DNA from: Thermodesulfovibrionia bacterium
GTDB lineage: Bacteria; Nitrospirota; Thermodesulfovibrionia; UBA6902
DNA: 64,000 nt
Direction: 5' to 3'
Assembly: GCA_030646035.1 (NCBI GenBank)
Contig: JAUSMY010000019.1
Coordinates: 33,720 to 97,719, forward strand
How positions within the stretch are numbered: the stretch's first letter is position 1; every line of letters begins with the position of its first letter. The translations under genes and the position numbers were made by a program. The notes beneath the pieces are model-generated. The model ran no database searches. It was not told where the DNA came from and was given only the letters and a program-made list of their open reading frames with translations. Shown here one piece after another: positions 1 through 8,473 of the stretch.

Positions 1-724
1 TTGCAGCTTCATTTGCTTTAACTGTCCTGATACCATCCACATATAGTATCGGTGCGATAGTTGAATGGAGAAGCCCCATTGTTATGAGGTAAGGAAGCGC
101 TTGATAAGTTATCTCTGTACCCGCTATAAAAGGCATCAGCACAAACACAGCCACTAAATTCTGCACAAAAACGATAAAGAGTGATGAAAACCTCGAAGAT
201 ATCCCTTTCACAGTCAAAATTATAAATGCGTAAGCAACGCCTGAAAAGGCGCCGGCAATAATCCCTCTGGTATTCCCATTGTTAACAGAAAGCATTTCGG
301 TAAAATCCGGCCTTCCTAACATAACCCATAAACCCAGAGACGAAAGCATGATAGCTATCCATGTTGTCTTGAATATCTTCTCTTTAAGAAAGAGCGGCGC
401 AAGCATCGCGACAAATATCGGGGCGGTATAATGCGTGAGCACTGAGTTTGCTATTGTCGTGTGCTTGAAAGCAAAGAAGAAGAGGAGCGTATTAGCAAGA
501 AAAAGGAATGGGATAAGGGATAAGATCAATAAATTGTTTATTGAGCCGGCATTCTTTAAAGAGCCTTTTATCTGCCCTTTTGCTGAAAGGATCAGGAACT
601 GTATAACAAGGGCGATCACTGCCGGATAAAAGACCGTACTGAGCGTAGGCAGCCCGGCTTTTCTTACAAATACCCCGAGCGAACTCCAGATAAGAATAGC
701 CGCTATGATTTTAAAGTAGCCCAT
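1..724 (-). CDS. EamA/DMT-family transporter, partial (C-terminus beyond left edge)
   Basis: The reverse strand reads open from an ATG at 724 to the window edge, about 241 codons without a stop. The product is a polytopic membrane protein starting MGYFKIIAAILIWSSLG, which is typical of the drug/metabolite transporter (EamA) superfamily. The first EamA repeat ends near the AMLAPLFLKEKIFKTTW stretch, followed by SSLGLWVMLGRP. The second repeat starts at GIIAGAFSGVAYAF and is cut by the edge. Such proteins export metabolites or amino acids; the substrate cannot be told from sequence. It lies downstream of coaD on the same strand with a 63-base gap, so it may be the last gene of the exonuclease-rsmD-coaD run. 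Confidence 0.85.
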   Translation of the reverse strand, partial: MGYFKIIAAILIWSSLGVFVRKAGLPTLSTVFYPAVIALVIQFLILSAKGQIKGSLKNAGSINNLLILSLIPFLFLANTLLFFFAFKHTTIANSVLTHYTAPIFVAMLAPLFLKEKIFKTTWIAIMLSSLGLWVMLGRPDFTEMLSVNNGNTRGIIAGAFSGVAYAFIILTVKGISSRFSSLFIVFVQNLVAVFVLMPFIAGTEITYQALPYLITMGLLHSTIAPILYVDGIRTVKANEAA

Positions 725-787
725 GTTGTTTAGTTTAATAAAAGGAATGAAAAAGGCATATAAGTTCAGTGATCTTTTCTTTGTGCC

Positions 788-1279
788 TTACGCCTTCTGT
801 CCCCTGAACTTATCTTTTAAAGCCTTTTCGACAGCCCTTGGCACAAGCCCTTTCAGCGAGCCTCCAAAAAAAGCTATCTCCTTTACAAGGGTGGATGAGA
901 GGAAGATATATTCACCGCTGGGGGTCATAAAGACCGTCTCTATATTTGCATTAAGCCGTCTGTTCATAAGGGCCATCTGCAGCTCAAACTCAAAATCAGA
1001 TACCGCCCTCAAGCCTCTTACAAGCGCAATGCTTTTTCTGCTCTCCGCGTAATCAACGAGAAGGTTGTCAAAAGACTCGACCCTTGCGCCTTTAAGCCCT
1101 TTCATGGATGACTTGATCAATTCTATCCTCTCTTCAGCCGTAAAGAGCGGCTTCTTCTTCCGGCTCGGAGCAACAGCGACAATGACGCTGTCAAATATTT
1201 TTAACGTCCTTTTGATCAGGTCTATGTGGCCGTTTGTAATGGGGTCAAACGTTCCAGGATATATGGCGGTCTTCTTCAA
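788..1279 (-). CDS. coaD: Phosphopantetheine adenylyltransferase
   Basis: Transfers AMP from ATP to 4'-phosphopantetheine, giving dephospho-CoA, the fourth step of coenzyme A synthesis in the cytosol. The 163-residue length is normal. The nucleotidyltransferase signature is complete: YPGTFDPITNGH at the N-terminus (TxGH-type ATP site) and the C-terminal LSSTLVKEIAFFGG region. The start is a TTG at 1279 preceded by a strong GGAGG six bases upstream; a nearby ATG is out of frame. It lies 24 bases downstream of rsmD on the same strand, the rsmD-coaD pairing found in very many bacteria, which supports both calls. Confidence 0.96.
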   Translation of the reverse strand: MKKTAIYPGTFDPITNGHIDLIKRTLKIFDSVIVAVAPSRKKKPLFTAEERIELIKSSMKGLKGARVESFDNLLVDYAESRKSIALVRGLRAVSDFEFELQMALMNRRLNANIETVFMTPSGEYIFLSSTLVKEIAFFGGSLKGLVPRAVEKALKDKFRGQKA

Positions 1280-1303
1280 AACATGCCTCCTCTGCCGATT
1301 CCA

Positions 1304-1843
1304 TTATACTTTAACATCTTCAGATATCTTGTAAAAACTCAGGACTGTATCTCCGTAATGATAATCTTTTGTTTTCTCAAGCCGTTCAAACATCTGAGGC
1401 AGCTCCATTTTAACAAAATGTTCAGCAATAACAATCCCGTCCTCTTTTAAAATGCCTGACTTGCCGATGGAGGACATAGCCTTGATTATCTCATCTGTAT
1501 GATAAGGGGGGTCAAGGAAGATAATGTCAAAGCTCAACCCCTCTTCTTCCGCCCATTCAATAAATGACGACACCTTCCTTGATATAACCTTTGTTTGCCC
1601 GCTAAGCTCTTTTTTCTCAATAGCCTTGTTGATCTCAACAATATTCTTCTTGGCCACCTCAACAAAAAAAACCTCTGATGCACCTTCTTTAATAGCGGCA
1701 AGCCCTACAGCGCCTGTGCCTGCATAAAGGTCAAGGAACCATGCATTTTCCACCCTGCTTCTAATGATATCAAATAGGGCCTCCCTTACCCTGTTGGAGG
1801 TGGGCCTTAAAGACTTGCCTTTATCAGTGTTGCGTTCTTTCAT
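1304..1843 (-). CDS. rsmD: 16S rRNA (guanine(966)-N2)-methyltransferase, short N-terminus
   Basis: Class I SAM methyltransferase that modifies G966 of 16S rRNA. Seen: the LRPTSNRVREALFDII signature, the SAM-binding LDLYAGTGAVGLAA loop, and the catalytic DPPY motif (FLDPPYHT). At 179 residues it lacks the usual N-terminal 12-18 residues (the MRIIGG...KGR strand). An in-frame TGA lies four codons before the ATG, and no other frame of the 43-base gap encodes that segment. The ATG has no clear Shine-Dalgarno sequence. The neighbours (coaD downstream, exonuclease upstream) fit a conserved housekeeping operon. Function is probable, since the catalytic core is intact, but the missing N-terminal segment normally contributes to RNA binding. 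Confidence 0.9.
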   Translation of the reverse strand: MKERNTDKGKSLRPTSNRVREALFDIIRSRVENAWFLDLYAGTGAVGLAAIKEGASEVFFVEVAKKNIVEINKAIEKKELSGQTKVISRKVSSFIEWAEEEGLSFDIIFLDPPYHTDEIIKAMSSIGKSGILKEDGIVIAEHFVKMELPQMFERLEKTKDYHYGDTVLSFYKISEDVKV

Positions 1844-1886
1844 AAAGAGATGTCACTAATTATAGGAGATAGATTAAAGATAAAAT

Positions 1887-2522
1887 TTACAGATCGTCTC
1901 GTGTCAATAGACTGCCATTGTCCGGGTTTTTTAGATATATATTCTCACACCATACATGATTATACGGAAGTCCCCAGACCTTTAAGGACTTCAATGTCCC
2001 AAGTCCCTTATTTTCAAGCTTATTCTTCATTGCAATAAAGAGTTTTGCCTCGGAATCAGCATCTGTTCCGGCACGATGAGGGCATTCATTAATGATCCGG
2101 TACCTCTCAAGCAGATAATCAAGGCGATGATAAGGAAAATCCGGATGAAGCTGTCTTGATAGCTTTAATGTGCAGATAGCATTGTGAGAGAGGTCAGTAT
2201 TTAAATGTTGAAGTTCATATCGAAGAAACCTCATATCAAACGGGGCATTATGTGCAATCAAAACCGTATTGTTAATGAATCCTGCTATCTTCCCGGCAAC
2301 ATCGGTAAAGAGAGGCGCATCTTTAACCATCCAGTCCTGTATGCCGTGATAAATGGTATTTGTTATATTGACGCAAGGGTTGATAAGTGTCTCTAACTTA
2401 TCAACAATTTCACCATTAATGATCTTTGTAAGTCCAATTTCACATATCCGGTCAAACGTCGAAGTCCCTGTCGTCTCAACATCAACAACAACAAATGTAT
2501 GCTCATCAAAAGGTCTGTCCAT
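1887..2522 (-). CDS. DEDDh 3'-5' exonuclease (DnaQ/PolC epsilon-like)
   Basis: A stand-alone 3'-5' exonuclease of the DnaQ fold, 211 residues. The three exonuclease motifs are readable: ExoI VDVETTG (residues 13-19), ExoII AHNAPFDMRFL (about residue 90) and ExoIII HRAGTDADSEA (about residue 150), where His and Asp complete the DEDDh set. It could be a polymerase III epsilon-like proofreader or a repair nuclease; the lack of any further domain favours a free-standing enzyme. It is the first gene of the minus-strand run exonuclease-rsmD-coaD-EamA. The ATG at 2522 has no obvious ribosome site and faces the AT-rich 301-base gap shared with the divergent PilZ gene. Confidence 0.85.
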   Translation of the reverse strand: MDRPFDEHTFVVVDVETTGTSTFDRICEIGLTKIINGEIVDKLETLINPCVNITNTIYHGIQDWMVKDAPLFTDVAGKIAGFINNTVLIAHNAPFDMRFLRYELQHLNTDLSHNAICTLKLSRQLHPDFPYHRLDYLLERYRIINECPHRAGTDADSEAKLFIAMKNKLENKGLGTLKSLKVWGLPYNHVWCENIYLKNPDNGSLLTRDDL

Positions 2523-2823
2523 AGGAATTAATAGAACATGAAAAGATTCTAAACAAGTTTAACCATTTACAAGTCATATCGTCAATAATAGTAAGCTTAA
2601 TATATGTTACAAACAAAATTGGTACGATATATTCTGAAGCATAACTTATGGATATTTATAACATATCTATAAATAGTGCTTTACTTTTTTTTTACGTTAT
2701 ATTATATTGGTATTGCCAAACAAGGAATTATATAAACATAAACTTTACTTATAGATTTAATTCAGGTTCTTAATATCCGGAACTGATGAACTAAACTTTT
2801 AAAAGCAGCTTAGGCAAAGGGTT
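2523..2823. other. AT-rich divergent intergenic region
   Basis: A 301-base gap between the exonuclease (minus) and the PilZ/acetyltransferase-like gene (plus). No open frame, RNA gene or long repeat was seen. It is very AT-rich, has a run of nine T at about 2685-2693, and contains the one promoter-like pair listed separately. Confidence 0.6.
2680..2708 (+). promoter_or_regulatory. Candidate sigma70 promoter for the PilZ/acetyltransferase-like gene
   Basis: TTTACT (2680-2685) and TATATT (2703-2708) are spaced by 17 bases: four and five of six consensus positions. A start near 2715 would leave a leader of about 110 bases before the ATG at 2824. The surrounding AT-richness raises the chance of a false match. 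Confidence 0.35.
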
Positions 2824-4929
2824 ATGGCACAAGAGGCAGAATTATACAATGTGAAGCAGTTAAAGCTAAGGGCTGAAGCTGATAATCTTCATAAGATCTC
2901 TCAGCTGTTTCACCTATCCAACCTAGAGAAGCAACTTGAGGGTGATCCGGAGACATGGTGGAAGGTTGTAAGTCAAAAACACCTTATCAACGCTCTTAAC
3001 TTTATAAATTTCCAGGACAGCAGCATCCTCATAAACTTAAGACACAAAAAGTACGATAATACCCTCTCTCTCTCTGCAACACCTCAGCCTTGCATAGATA
3101 ATACATTGAATTGTTTATGGAAAGATTCATCTTTGGAAAGTCAGAATCTGAACTCATACGAATTCACTAACTTTCTGCTCTCTGACGGACAGGAGCTTAT
3201 CCTAACCAGGGCACAATTGATAACTATAGATGAAACCGGAATAAGGTTAACTCTGCCGGAAAAATCTTACGAGGTAAGCTCCAGGAAGATCAGGAGAAAT
3301 TCATGCGAAGGCATTCAGGTTCAGTTCATGCAGAATGGTGTGATCTTTAGCGGCTCACTAGTTGATTTCAGCGCTATATCCTTTTGTGTTGAGCTTTCCT
3401 CCGACAAGTCCCAGTCTTTCCATTGGATCAATCTGGATCTGCAGGTTTATATTATCCTGAAAAACATGGGCGAAACACTTTATTCAGGCACTTGCGAAAT
3501 AATAAGGCAGTCTTCCGGTCAAAAGACCAAGACATTTATACTGAAGCCTCAAAGCAGCCAGATCACAAGGGTTAAAGCCAAAGAGTTCAGGAGCCTGAGA
3601 CAGAAACTTTCACCGACTCCAAACATTATATTCACCCATCCTTTTACAAATAAGAGAACTATACTCAAAGTCTTTGACCTCTCCGGCTCCGGCATTTCCG
3701 TAGAAGAGGCTCAGGATAATTCCGTTCTAATGCCGGGAATGATCTTCCCTGAGCTTGGCATTGAATTCATGAACAGCTTTGTTATTAATTGCAAAGCGCA
3801 GGTCATCTACCGAAAGAAGACAGATAAAGGGACGGTATTATGCGGCCTCGCGATACTGGATATGGCTCCTCAGGACCAGGTTAGGCTTTCAGCTCTCCTG
3901 CATCAGATAAAAGACAGTAATTCATATGTATGCACTATAAATGTTGACCTGGATGAATTATGGAATTTCTTCTTTGAGACCGGTTTTGTCTATCCCAAAA
4001 AATATGCATTTATCCAGAGCCAGAAAAAGAAATTCAAAGAGACATATGAAAAACTCTATACTCAAAATCCCGATATTGCAAAACACATTATTTACCAGGA
4101 TAAAGGAAAGATTTACGGACATGTCTCCATGTTCCGTTATTATGATAAAACCTGGATACTCCACCACCATGCGGCAAAGATGTCCCAGCATCATAAAAAA
4201 GCAGGCCTCATTGTCGCCGAGCAGCTTGGGCACTATATTAATGAGTTTCACCGCATGTATTCTTCGCATATGCACTTCCTTGCCTGTTATTACAGGCCTG
4301 AGAACAGATTCCCGAGCCGTGTTTACGGCGGAGTTGCCAAGGAATTAAATGATCCAAAGAGATGCTCAATAGACAAGATGGCTTATTTCCATGGCAAAAA
4401 AAACCATGACGCAGGCGACCTTCCTGAGGGCTGGGTTCTGGGGCAAACCGCAGCGGAAGACCTTAACGAGTTAGATAATTTCTATGAACATACTTCCGGC
4501 GGGCTTATGATCCATGCCCTTGACCTTGACCCGTCAATGGTCGATTCCGTAAACATTGACAATGAGTACAAGAGGCTGGGCTTTAAGCGGGAAAGACGCC
4601 TCTTCTCATTAAAGAATAACAATATCCTAAAAGCGATATTCATGGTAAATATCTCAGACATCGGCCTGAATATGTCTGACCTCACCAACTGCATTCATGT
4701 ACTGGCGCTTGATACGGAAGACTTCAGTTGTGATATCCTTAACATAGCTCTCACAAGGCTCTCAACATACTATGAGCATGAAGAAATGCCGGTGCTGCTT
4801 TTCCCCCACTCCTTTGCTGAAGAAAAATCAATTCCTTATGATAAGACTTATAACCTGCTTGTATTAGGCATTAATCATTTCGATCATTACTTCAAACAGC
4901 TTGAGAAGTTACTGCGTATTATAAAGTAA
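2824..4929 (+). CDS. PilZ-domain protein with C-terminal acetyltransferase-like region
   Basis: A 701-residue soluble protein. Residues about 1-150 are of unknown type. Residues about 155-255 form a PilZ-like barrel that begins at RKIRRNS and carries SGSLVDFSAISF (the usual D/NxSxxG place). A second barrel-like unit lies at about 265-365 with FDLSGSGISVEE, a good D-x-S-x-x-G match. From about 375 to 510 the sequence looks like a GNAT acyltransferase (KIYGHVSMFRYYDKTW, then AGLIVAEQLGHY), and a related half-copy follows at about 540-640 (YKRLGFKRERRLFSL). The reading is a c-di-GMP-sensing protein with an acyltransferase-like output; substrate unknown. The RxxxR c-di-GMP arginines are only partly visible. 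It precedes two sensor genes on the same strand by 63 bases. Confidence 0.65.
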   Translation: MAQEAELYNVKQLKLRAEADNLHKISQLFHLSNLEKQLEGDPETWWKVVSQKHLINALNFINFQDSSILINLRHKKYDNTLSLSATPQPCIDNTLNCLWKDSSLESQNLNSYEFTNFLLSDGQELILTRAQLITIDETGIRLTLPEKSYEVSSRKIRRNSCEGIQVQFMQNGVIFSGSLVDFSAISFCVELSSDKSQSFHWINLDLQVYIILKNMGETLYSGTCEIIRQSSGQKTKTFILKPQSSQITRVKAKEFRSLRQKLSPTPNIIFTHPFTNKRTILKVFDLSGSGISVEEAQDNSVLMPGMIFPELGIEFMNSFVINCKAQVIYRKKTDKGTVLCGLAILDMAPQDQVRLSALLHQIKDSNSYVCTINVDLDELWNFFFETGFVYPKKYAFIQSQKKKFKETYEKLYTQNPDIAKHIIYQDKGKIYGHVSMFRYYDKTWILHHHAAKMSQHHKKAGLIVAEQLGHYINEFHRMYSSHMHFLACYYRPENRFPSRVYGGVAKELNDPKRCSIDKMAYFHGKKNHDAGDLPEGWVLGQTAAEDLNELDNFYEHTSGGLMIHALDLDPSMVDSVNIDNEYKRLGFKRERRLFSLKNNNILKAIFMVNISDIGLNMSDLTNCIHVLALDTEDFSCDILNIALTRLSTYYEHEEMPVLLFPHSFAEEKSIPYDKTYNLLVLGINHFDHYFKQLEKLLRIIK

Positions 4930-4992
4930 AATTTTTTTATTCCTTAGCTGATTTTACTTTCCAATACAATTTTGATAATTCGAGATTCTAAA

Positions 4993-6456
4993 ATGAAACG
5001 AAAAGAAAACTTACTGCTATATAACAGCAAAATCATAGATACTTATTTAAAATTTATACGGCGCCACTATGATTATATAAATATTAAAGAACTCCTGCGG
5101 CATGCAAAAATGGAATCCTACCAGGTCGAGGATCCGGGGCATTGGTTTTCTCAGGAACAGATAAACAGGTTCCATGAAAAACTGAAGAAACTTACTGGAA
5201 ACAGGGAAGTTGCAAGAGCAGCCGGCAGGTACTCTGCATCTCCTGATGTTATAGGCATAATGAAACAGTATGTTCTCGGCCTTATCGGGCCAAGTAAGGC
5301 CTATACACGTTTAGGCAAGGCTGCTTCAAGCTTCACAAAAGCATCTACATTTAACACGAAGAATTTAGGTCCAAATAAGATTGAATTTGTTGTCACTCTT
5401 AATCAGGGCGTCCAAGAAGAACCATTTCAATGCGAAAACAGACTTGGTTATATAGAAGCCATATCTAAGGTATTTAACTATAAATTGCCAAACATAGAAC
5501 ATCCGGAATGTATCTTCCAAGGAGGAAAGAGATGCAGATATATTGTCTCTTGGCAAGAATCACCGATCGCTTTCTGGAAGAAGATAAGAAACTATGCGGC
5601 ATTGGCATTTGCTGTCATTTTATTCGGTTTCAGTTTGATCTCGCCTTTATTTGCCCTAACAACCCTGACTCCCCTTTTTTTAATAAGCTTGATCATGCTA
5701 AGTTGGTATGCTGTAACCACAGAAATAAAAACTTTAAATTCAGCGGTCAATACTTTAAAGGATACCTCCGAGAAACTGACGGAACAAAACAAAGTCAATT
5801 ACAATTATGCCCTTATGATCAATGAAATTGGGGCGACCCTTAGCAAGTTTTCAGACATTGACAGTATTGTAAATCGCGTTATTGAGATATTGGAGAAACG
5901 CCTTGATTTTGACAGGGGCATAATCCTTCTGGCAAACAAATATAAGACTAAGCTTGTCATTCATGCCGGATTCGGATATTCCGGGGAAGAGCTAAAGCTT
6001 TTAAGTGAAACCGTTTTTCATCTTAATAACCCTGATTCAAAAGGGATCTTTGTAGTCTCTTTTAAGAAACAAAAAACCTTTCTGGTAAATGATATTGACG
6101 AAATAGAAAGCGATCTCTCTCCCAGGGGCCTTGATTTAGCAAAGAAGATGGGAGCGAAGTCATTTATCTGTTGTCCAATAATTTACGGGAAAGAATCATT
6201 GGGTATTCTTGCCGTTGACAATATAAAAACAAAGAGGCCGCTTGTTCAACGCGATATCAATATGCTGATGGGAATTGCTCCTCAAATAGGAATAAGCATG
6301 CGTAATGCGATGCTTAGAGATGCAACAACTCAGCAGCACAAGTCCATATTGCAAATTCTGACAGCAAATATTGAAGCCCACGAGATGAGTGATGCCCTTC
6401 TATCAAAAGAAGGGCATCACCATTTGAAAGAAGCGAATAAAATAAGCTGGAACTAA
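4993..6456 (+). CDS. V4R-like/GAF membrane sensor without output domain
   Basis: A paralogue of the next gene, 487 residues from the ATG at 4993. I chose this start because it aligns with the neighbour's N-terminus; a TTG at 4972 would add seven residues. Order: cytosolic V4R-like sensor (about 35-175, ending in HPECIFQGG and CRYIVSW), two hydrophobic membrane segments (about 190-235), a short coiled coil, then a GAF domain (about 280-440, ICCPI and LGILAVDNIK). The paralogue continues into HD-GYP, but here the reading ends 30 residues after the GAF domain. The divergence begins at a perfect 11-base palindrome (6391-6418). It may act as a partner or dominant-negative form of its neighbour, or be a decaying duplicate. 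Confidence 0.75.
   Translation: MKRKENLLLYNSKIIDTYLKFIRRHYDYINIKELLRHAKMESYQVEDPGHWFSQEQINRFHEKLKKLTGNREVARAAGRYSASPDVIGIMKQYVLGLIGPSKAYTRLGKAASSFTKASTFNTKNLGPNKIEFVVTLNQGVQEEPFQCENRLGYIEAISKVFNYKLPNIEHPECIFQGGKRCRYIVSWQESPIAFWKKIRNYAALAFAVILFGFSLISPLFALTTLTPLFLISLIMLSWYAVTTEIKTLNSAVNTLKDTSEKLTEQNKVNYNYALMINEIGATLSKFSDIDSIVNRVIEILEKRLDFDRGIILLANKYKTKLVIHAGFGYSGEELKLLSETVFHLNNPDSKGIFVVSFKKQKTFLVNDIDEIESDLSPRGLDLAKKMGAKSFICCPIIYGKESLGILAVDNIKTKRPLVQRDINMLMGIAPQIGISMRNAMLRDATTQQHKSILQILTANIEAHEMSDALLSKEGHHHLKEANKISWN
6391..6418. repeat. Perfect 11-bp inverted repeat inside the end of the truncated sensor gene
   Basis: GATGCCCTTCT (6391-6401) and AGAAGGGCATC (6408-6418) are exact complements around a six-base loop. 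The hairpin sits exactly where the coding sequence stops resembling its HD-GYP paralogue. There is no T-run after it, so it is not a standard terminator. It may mark the break point of a deletion or a small insertion. Confidence 0.8.
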
Positions 6457-6529
6457 GAAAATAACGTTAAGGTTTAGTTATAATAATTAAACAGTTAATT
6501 ATCCAACCTATCGTTTCTACAGAGATATA

Positions 6530-8467
6530 ATGAAAAAAGAAAAAGACATCCCTTTATATAACAGCAGAATAATAAATACTTATATAAAATTTATCAAACG
6601 TAATTATAGCTATGTCGACGTGAATGACCTGTTGCATTACGCAAAGATGGAGTCCTACCAGGTCGAAGATGTCGGCCACTGGTTTACACAGGAACAGATA
6701 AACCGCTTCCATGAAAAGCTGAAAAAGCTGACTGGAAACATTGAGATCGCAAGGGAAACCGGTAGGTATTTAGCATCACCTGAAGCTACAGGATTATTAA
6801 AACAATATATTTTAGGTCTTGTCAGCTTACCTAAAGTCTACGAAATGGCTGGAAAAGCCGCTAGTAAATTTACCAGATCCTCTTCTTATTCATCAAAAAA
6901 AATTGGTCCCAATCAAATCGAACTCTCTGTCTCGCTTAATGCCGGCGTAAAAGAAGAGCCATTCCAGTGTGAAAATAGATTCGGGTATATTGAAGCACTT
7001 GCAAAAATATTTAATTATAAATCAAAGAAAATTGAACATCCTGAATGCGTTTTCCAGGGAGGAAAATCTTGTCGATATATTATATCCTGGAATGAATCTA
7101 CTGCTACTATCTGGAAGAAAATAAGGGCATACACAACCTTGCTCTTTTCAGCTTTCTGTCTAATATCTTTTTTTATTGTTCCGCATCTTACATTAATCGC
7201 TTTCCTCCCAGCTTCAGCAATTATCCTTTTAGTTATGAGCTGGTACGCTGGCAACTCGGAAATCCAAGAATTGAAGGCCGCTGTAAACAGCCTTGAGGGG
7301 TCATCAGAAAAACTTATTGATCAGATCGATATAAACTACAACAATTCCCTAATGATAAATGAGATAGGGGAAGCTTTGAGCAAACAGGCAAACATTGACG
7401 GCATATTAGCAAAAGTAATCCAGATCCTTGAAAAACGTCTTGACTATGACAGGGGCATGATCCTGCTTGCGAATCAAGATAAGACGCAATTGATCTTCCG
7501 AACAGGATATGGATATCTAAAGAACCAGGTAAGGTTTCTAAAAAAAGCTGTTTTTCATCTTGATAATCCTGATTCAAAAGGAGTATTTGTTGTTTCGTTT
7601 AAGAAGCAGGAGCCTTTTTTAATAAATGACATTGACGAGATAGAGGATCTAATTACTGCCCATAGTCTGGAATTCGCCAAAGAGATGGGTGTGAAATCAT
7701 TTATCTGCTGCCCGATTGTATATGAAAAAGAAACATTAGGCATACTTGCAGTTGATAATATTAAAAGCAAAAAACCTTTGGTTCAAAGCGATATCAATCT
7801 ACTGATGGGGATCGCTCCTCAGATAGGAATAAGCATGTACAATGCCTCGCTCCGGGATGCGGAGGCAGAGCAGTTTAAATCAATTCTTCATGTGCTTGCA
7901 GCGAGCATCGATGCCCGTGATCCTCTTACAGCCGGCCATTCTGAGAAAGTCACCGAATATGCGGTTGGCATATGTCGGGAAATGAAATTATCCAGCGATT
8001 ACTGTGAGATGGTCAGGGTGGCTTCCTTACTGCATGATTATGGGAAGATAGGCGTTGAAGATGCTATCCTGAAGAAGCAAGGCCCTCTTGACCATGATGA
8101 ATATGAAAAAATAAAGACCCATGCTACAAAAACAAGCAAGATTCTGTGCCAGATAAACTTTCAGGGAATTTATAAGCAAGTTCCGGAAATTGCAGGCTCC
8201 CATCATGAAAAGCTTAACGGCAGCGGTTATCCAAAAGGATTGAAAGGGGATGAAATACCATTGGGCGCTCAAATTATAGCAGTTGCAGACTTTTTTGAAG
8301 CTATTACATCAAAGCGTCACTACAGAGACCCCATGTACCTCAATACAGCATTTGAGCTTTTACAGAGCAAGATCGATATCTTCTTCAATAGAGAAATCGT
8401 AGAAGCTCTTATGAGATACTATAACAGGGAATACAAAGATAAACAGCCTGTACAACTTAATTTATAA
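6530..8467 (+). CDS. V4R-like/GAF/HD-GYP sensor phosphodiesterase
   Basis: A 645-residue membrane-anchored c-di-GMP phosphodiesterase candidate. Order: V4R-like domain (about 35-175, ending PECVFQGG and CRYIISW), two membrane helices (about 190-235), GAF (about 275-440), HD-GYP (about 450-630). The HD-GYP metal and signature residues are present: AGHSEKV, LLHDYGKIGV, HHEKLNGSGYPKGL and VADFFEAITSKRHYR. V4R domains bind small hydrophobic ligands or metals in known families; the ligand here is unknown. It follows its truncated paralogue by 73 bases and comes after the PilZ protein, so synthesis, breakdown and reading of c-di-GMP sit together. It ends six bases from a convergent methyltransferase gene. 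Confidence 0.9.
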   Translation: MKKEKDIPLYNSRIINTYIKFIKRNYSYVDVNDLLHYAKMESYQVEDVGHWFTQEQINRFHEKLKKLTGNIEIARETGRYLASPEATGLLKQYILGLVSLPKVYEMAGKAASKFTRSSSYSSKKIGPNQIELSVSLNAGVKEEPFQCENRFGYIEALAKIFNYKSKKIEHPECVFQGGKSCRYIISWNESTATIWKKIRAYTTLLFSAFCLISFFIVPHLTLIAFLPASAIILLVMSWYAGNSEIQELKAAVNSLEGSSEKLIDQIDINYNNSLMINEIGEALSKQANIDGILAKVIQILEKRLDYDRGMILLANQDKTQLIFRTGYGYLKNQVRFLKKAVFHLDNPDSKGVFVVSFKKQEPFLINDIDEIEDLITAHSLEFAKEMGVKSFICCPIVYEKETLGILAVDNIKSKKPLVQSDINLLMGIAPQIGISMYNASLRDAEAEQFKSILHVLAASIDARDPLTAGHSEKVTEYAVGICREMKLSSDYCEMVRVASLLHDYGKIGVEDAILKKQGPLDHDEYEKIKTHATKTSKILCQINFQGIYKQVPEIAGSHHEKLNGSGYPKGLKGDEIPLGAQIIAVADFFEAITSKRHYRDPMYLNTAFELLQSKIDIFFNREIVEALMRYYNREYKDKQPVQLNL

Positions 8468-8473
8468 ATACCC

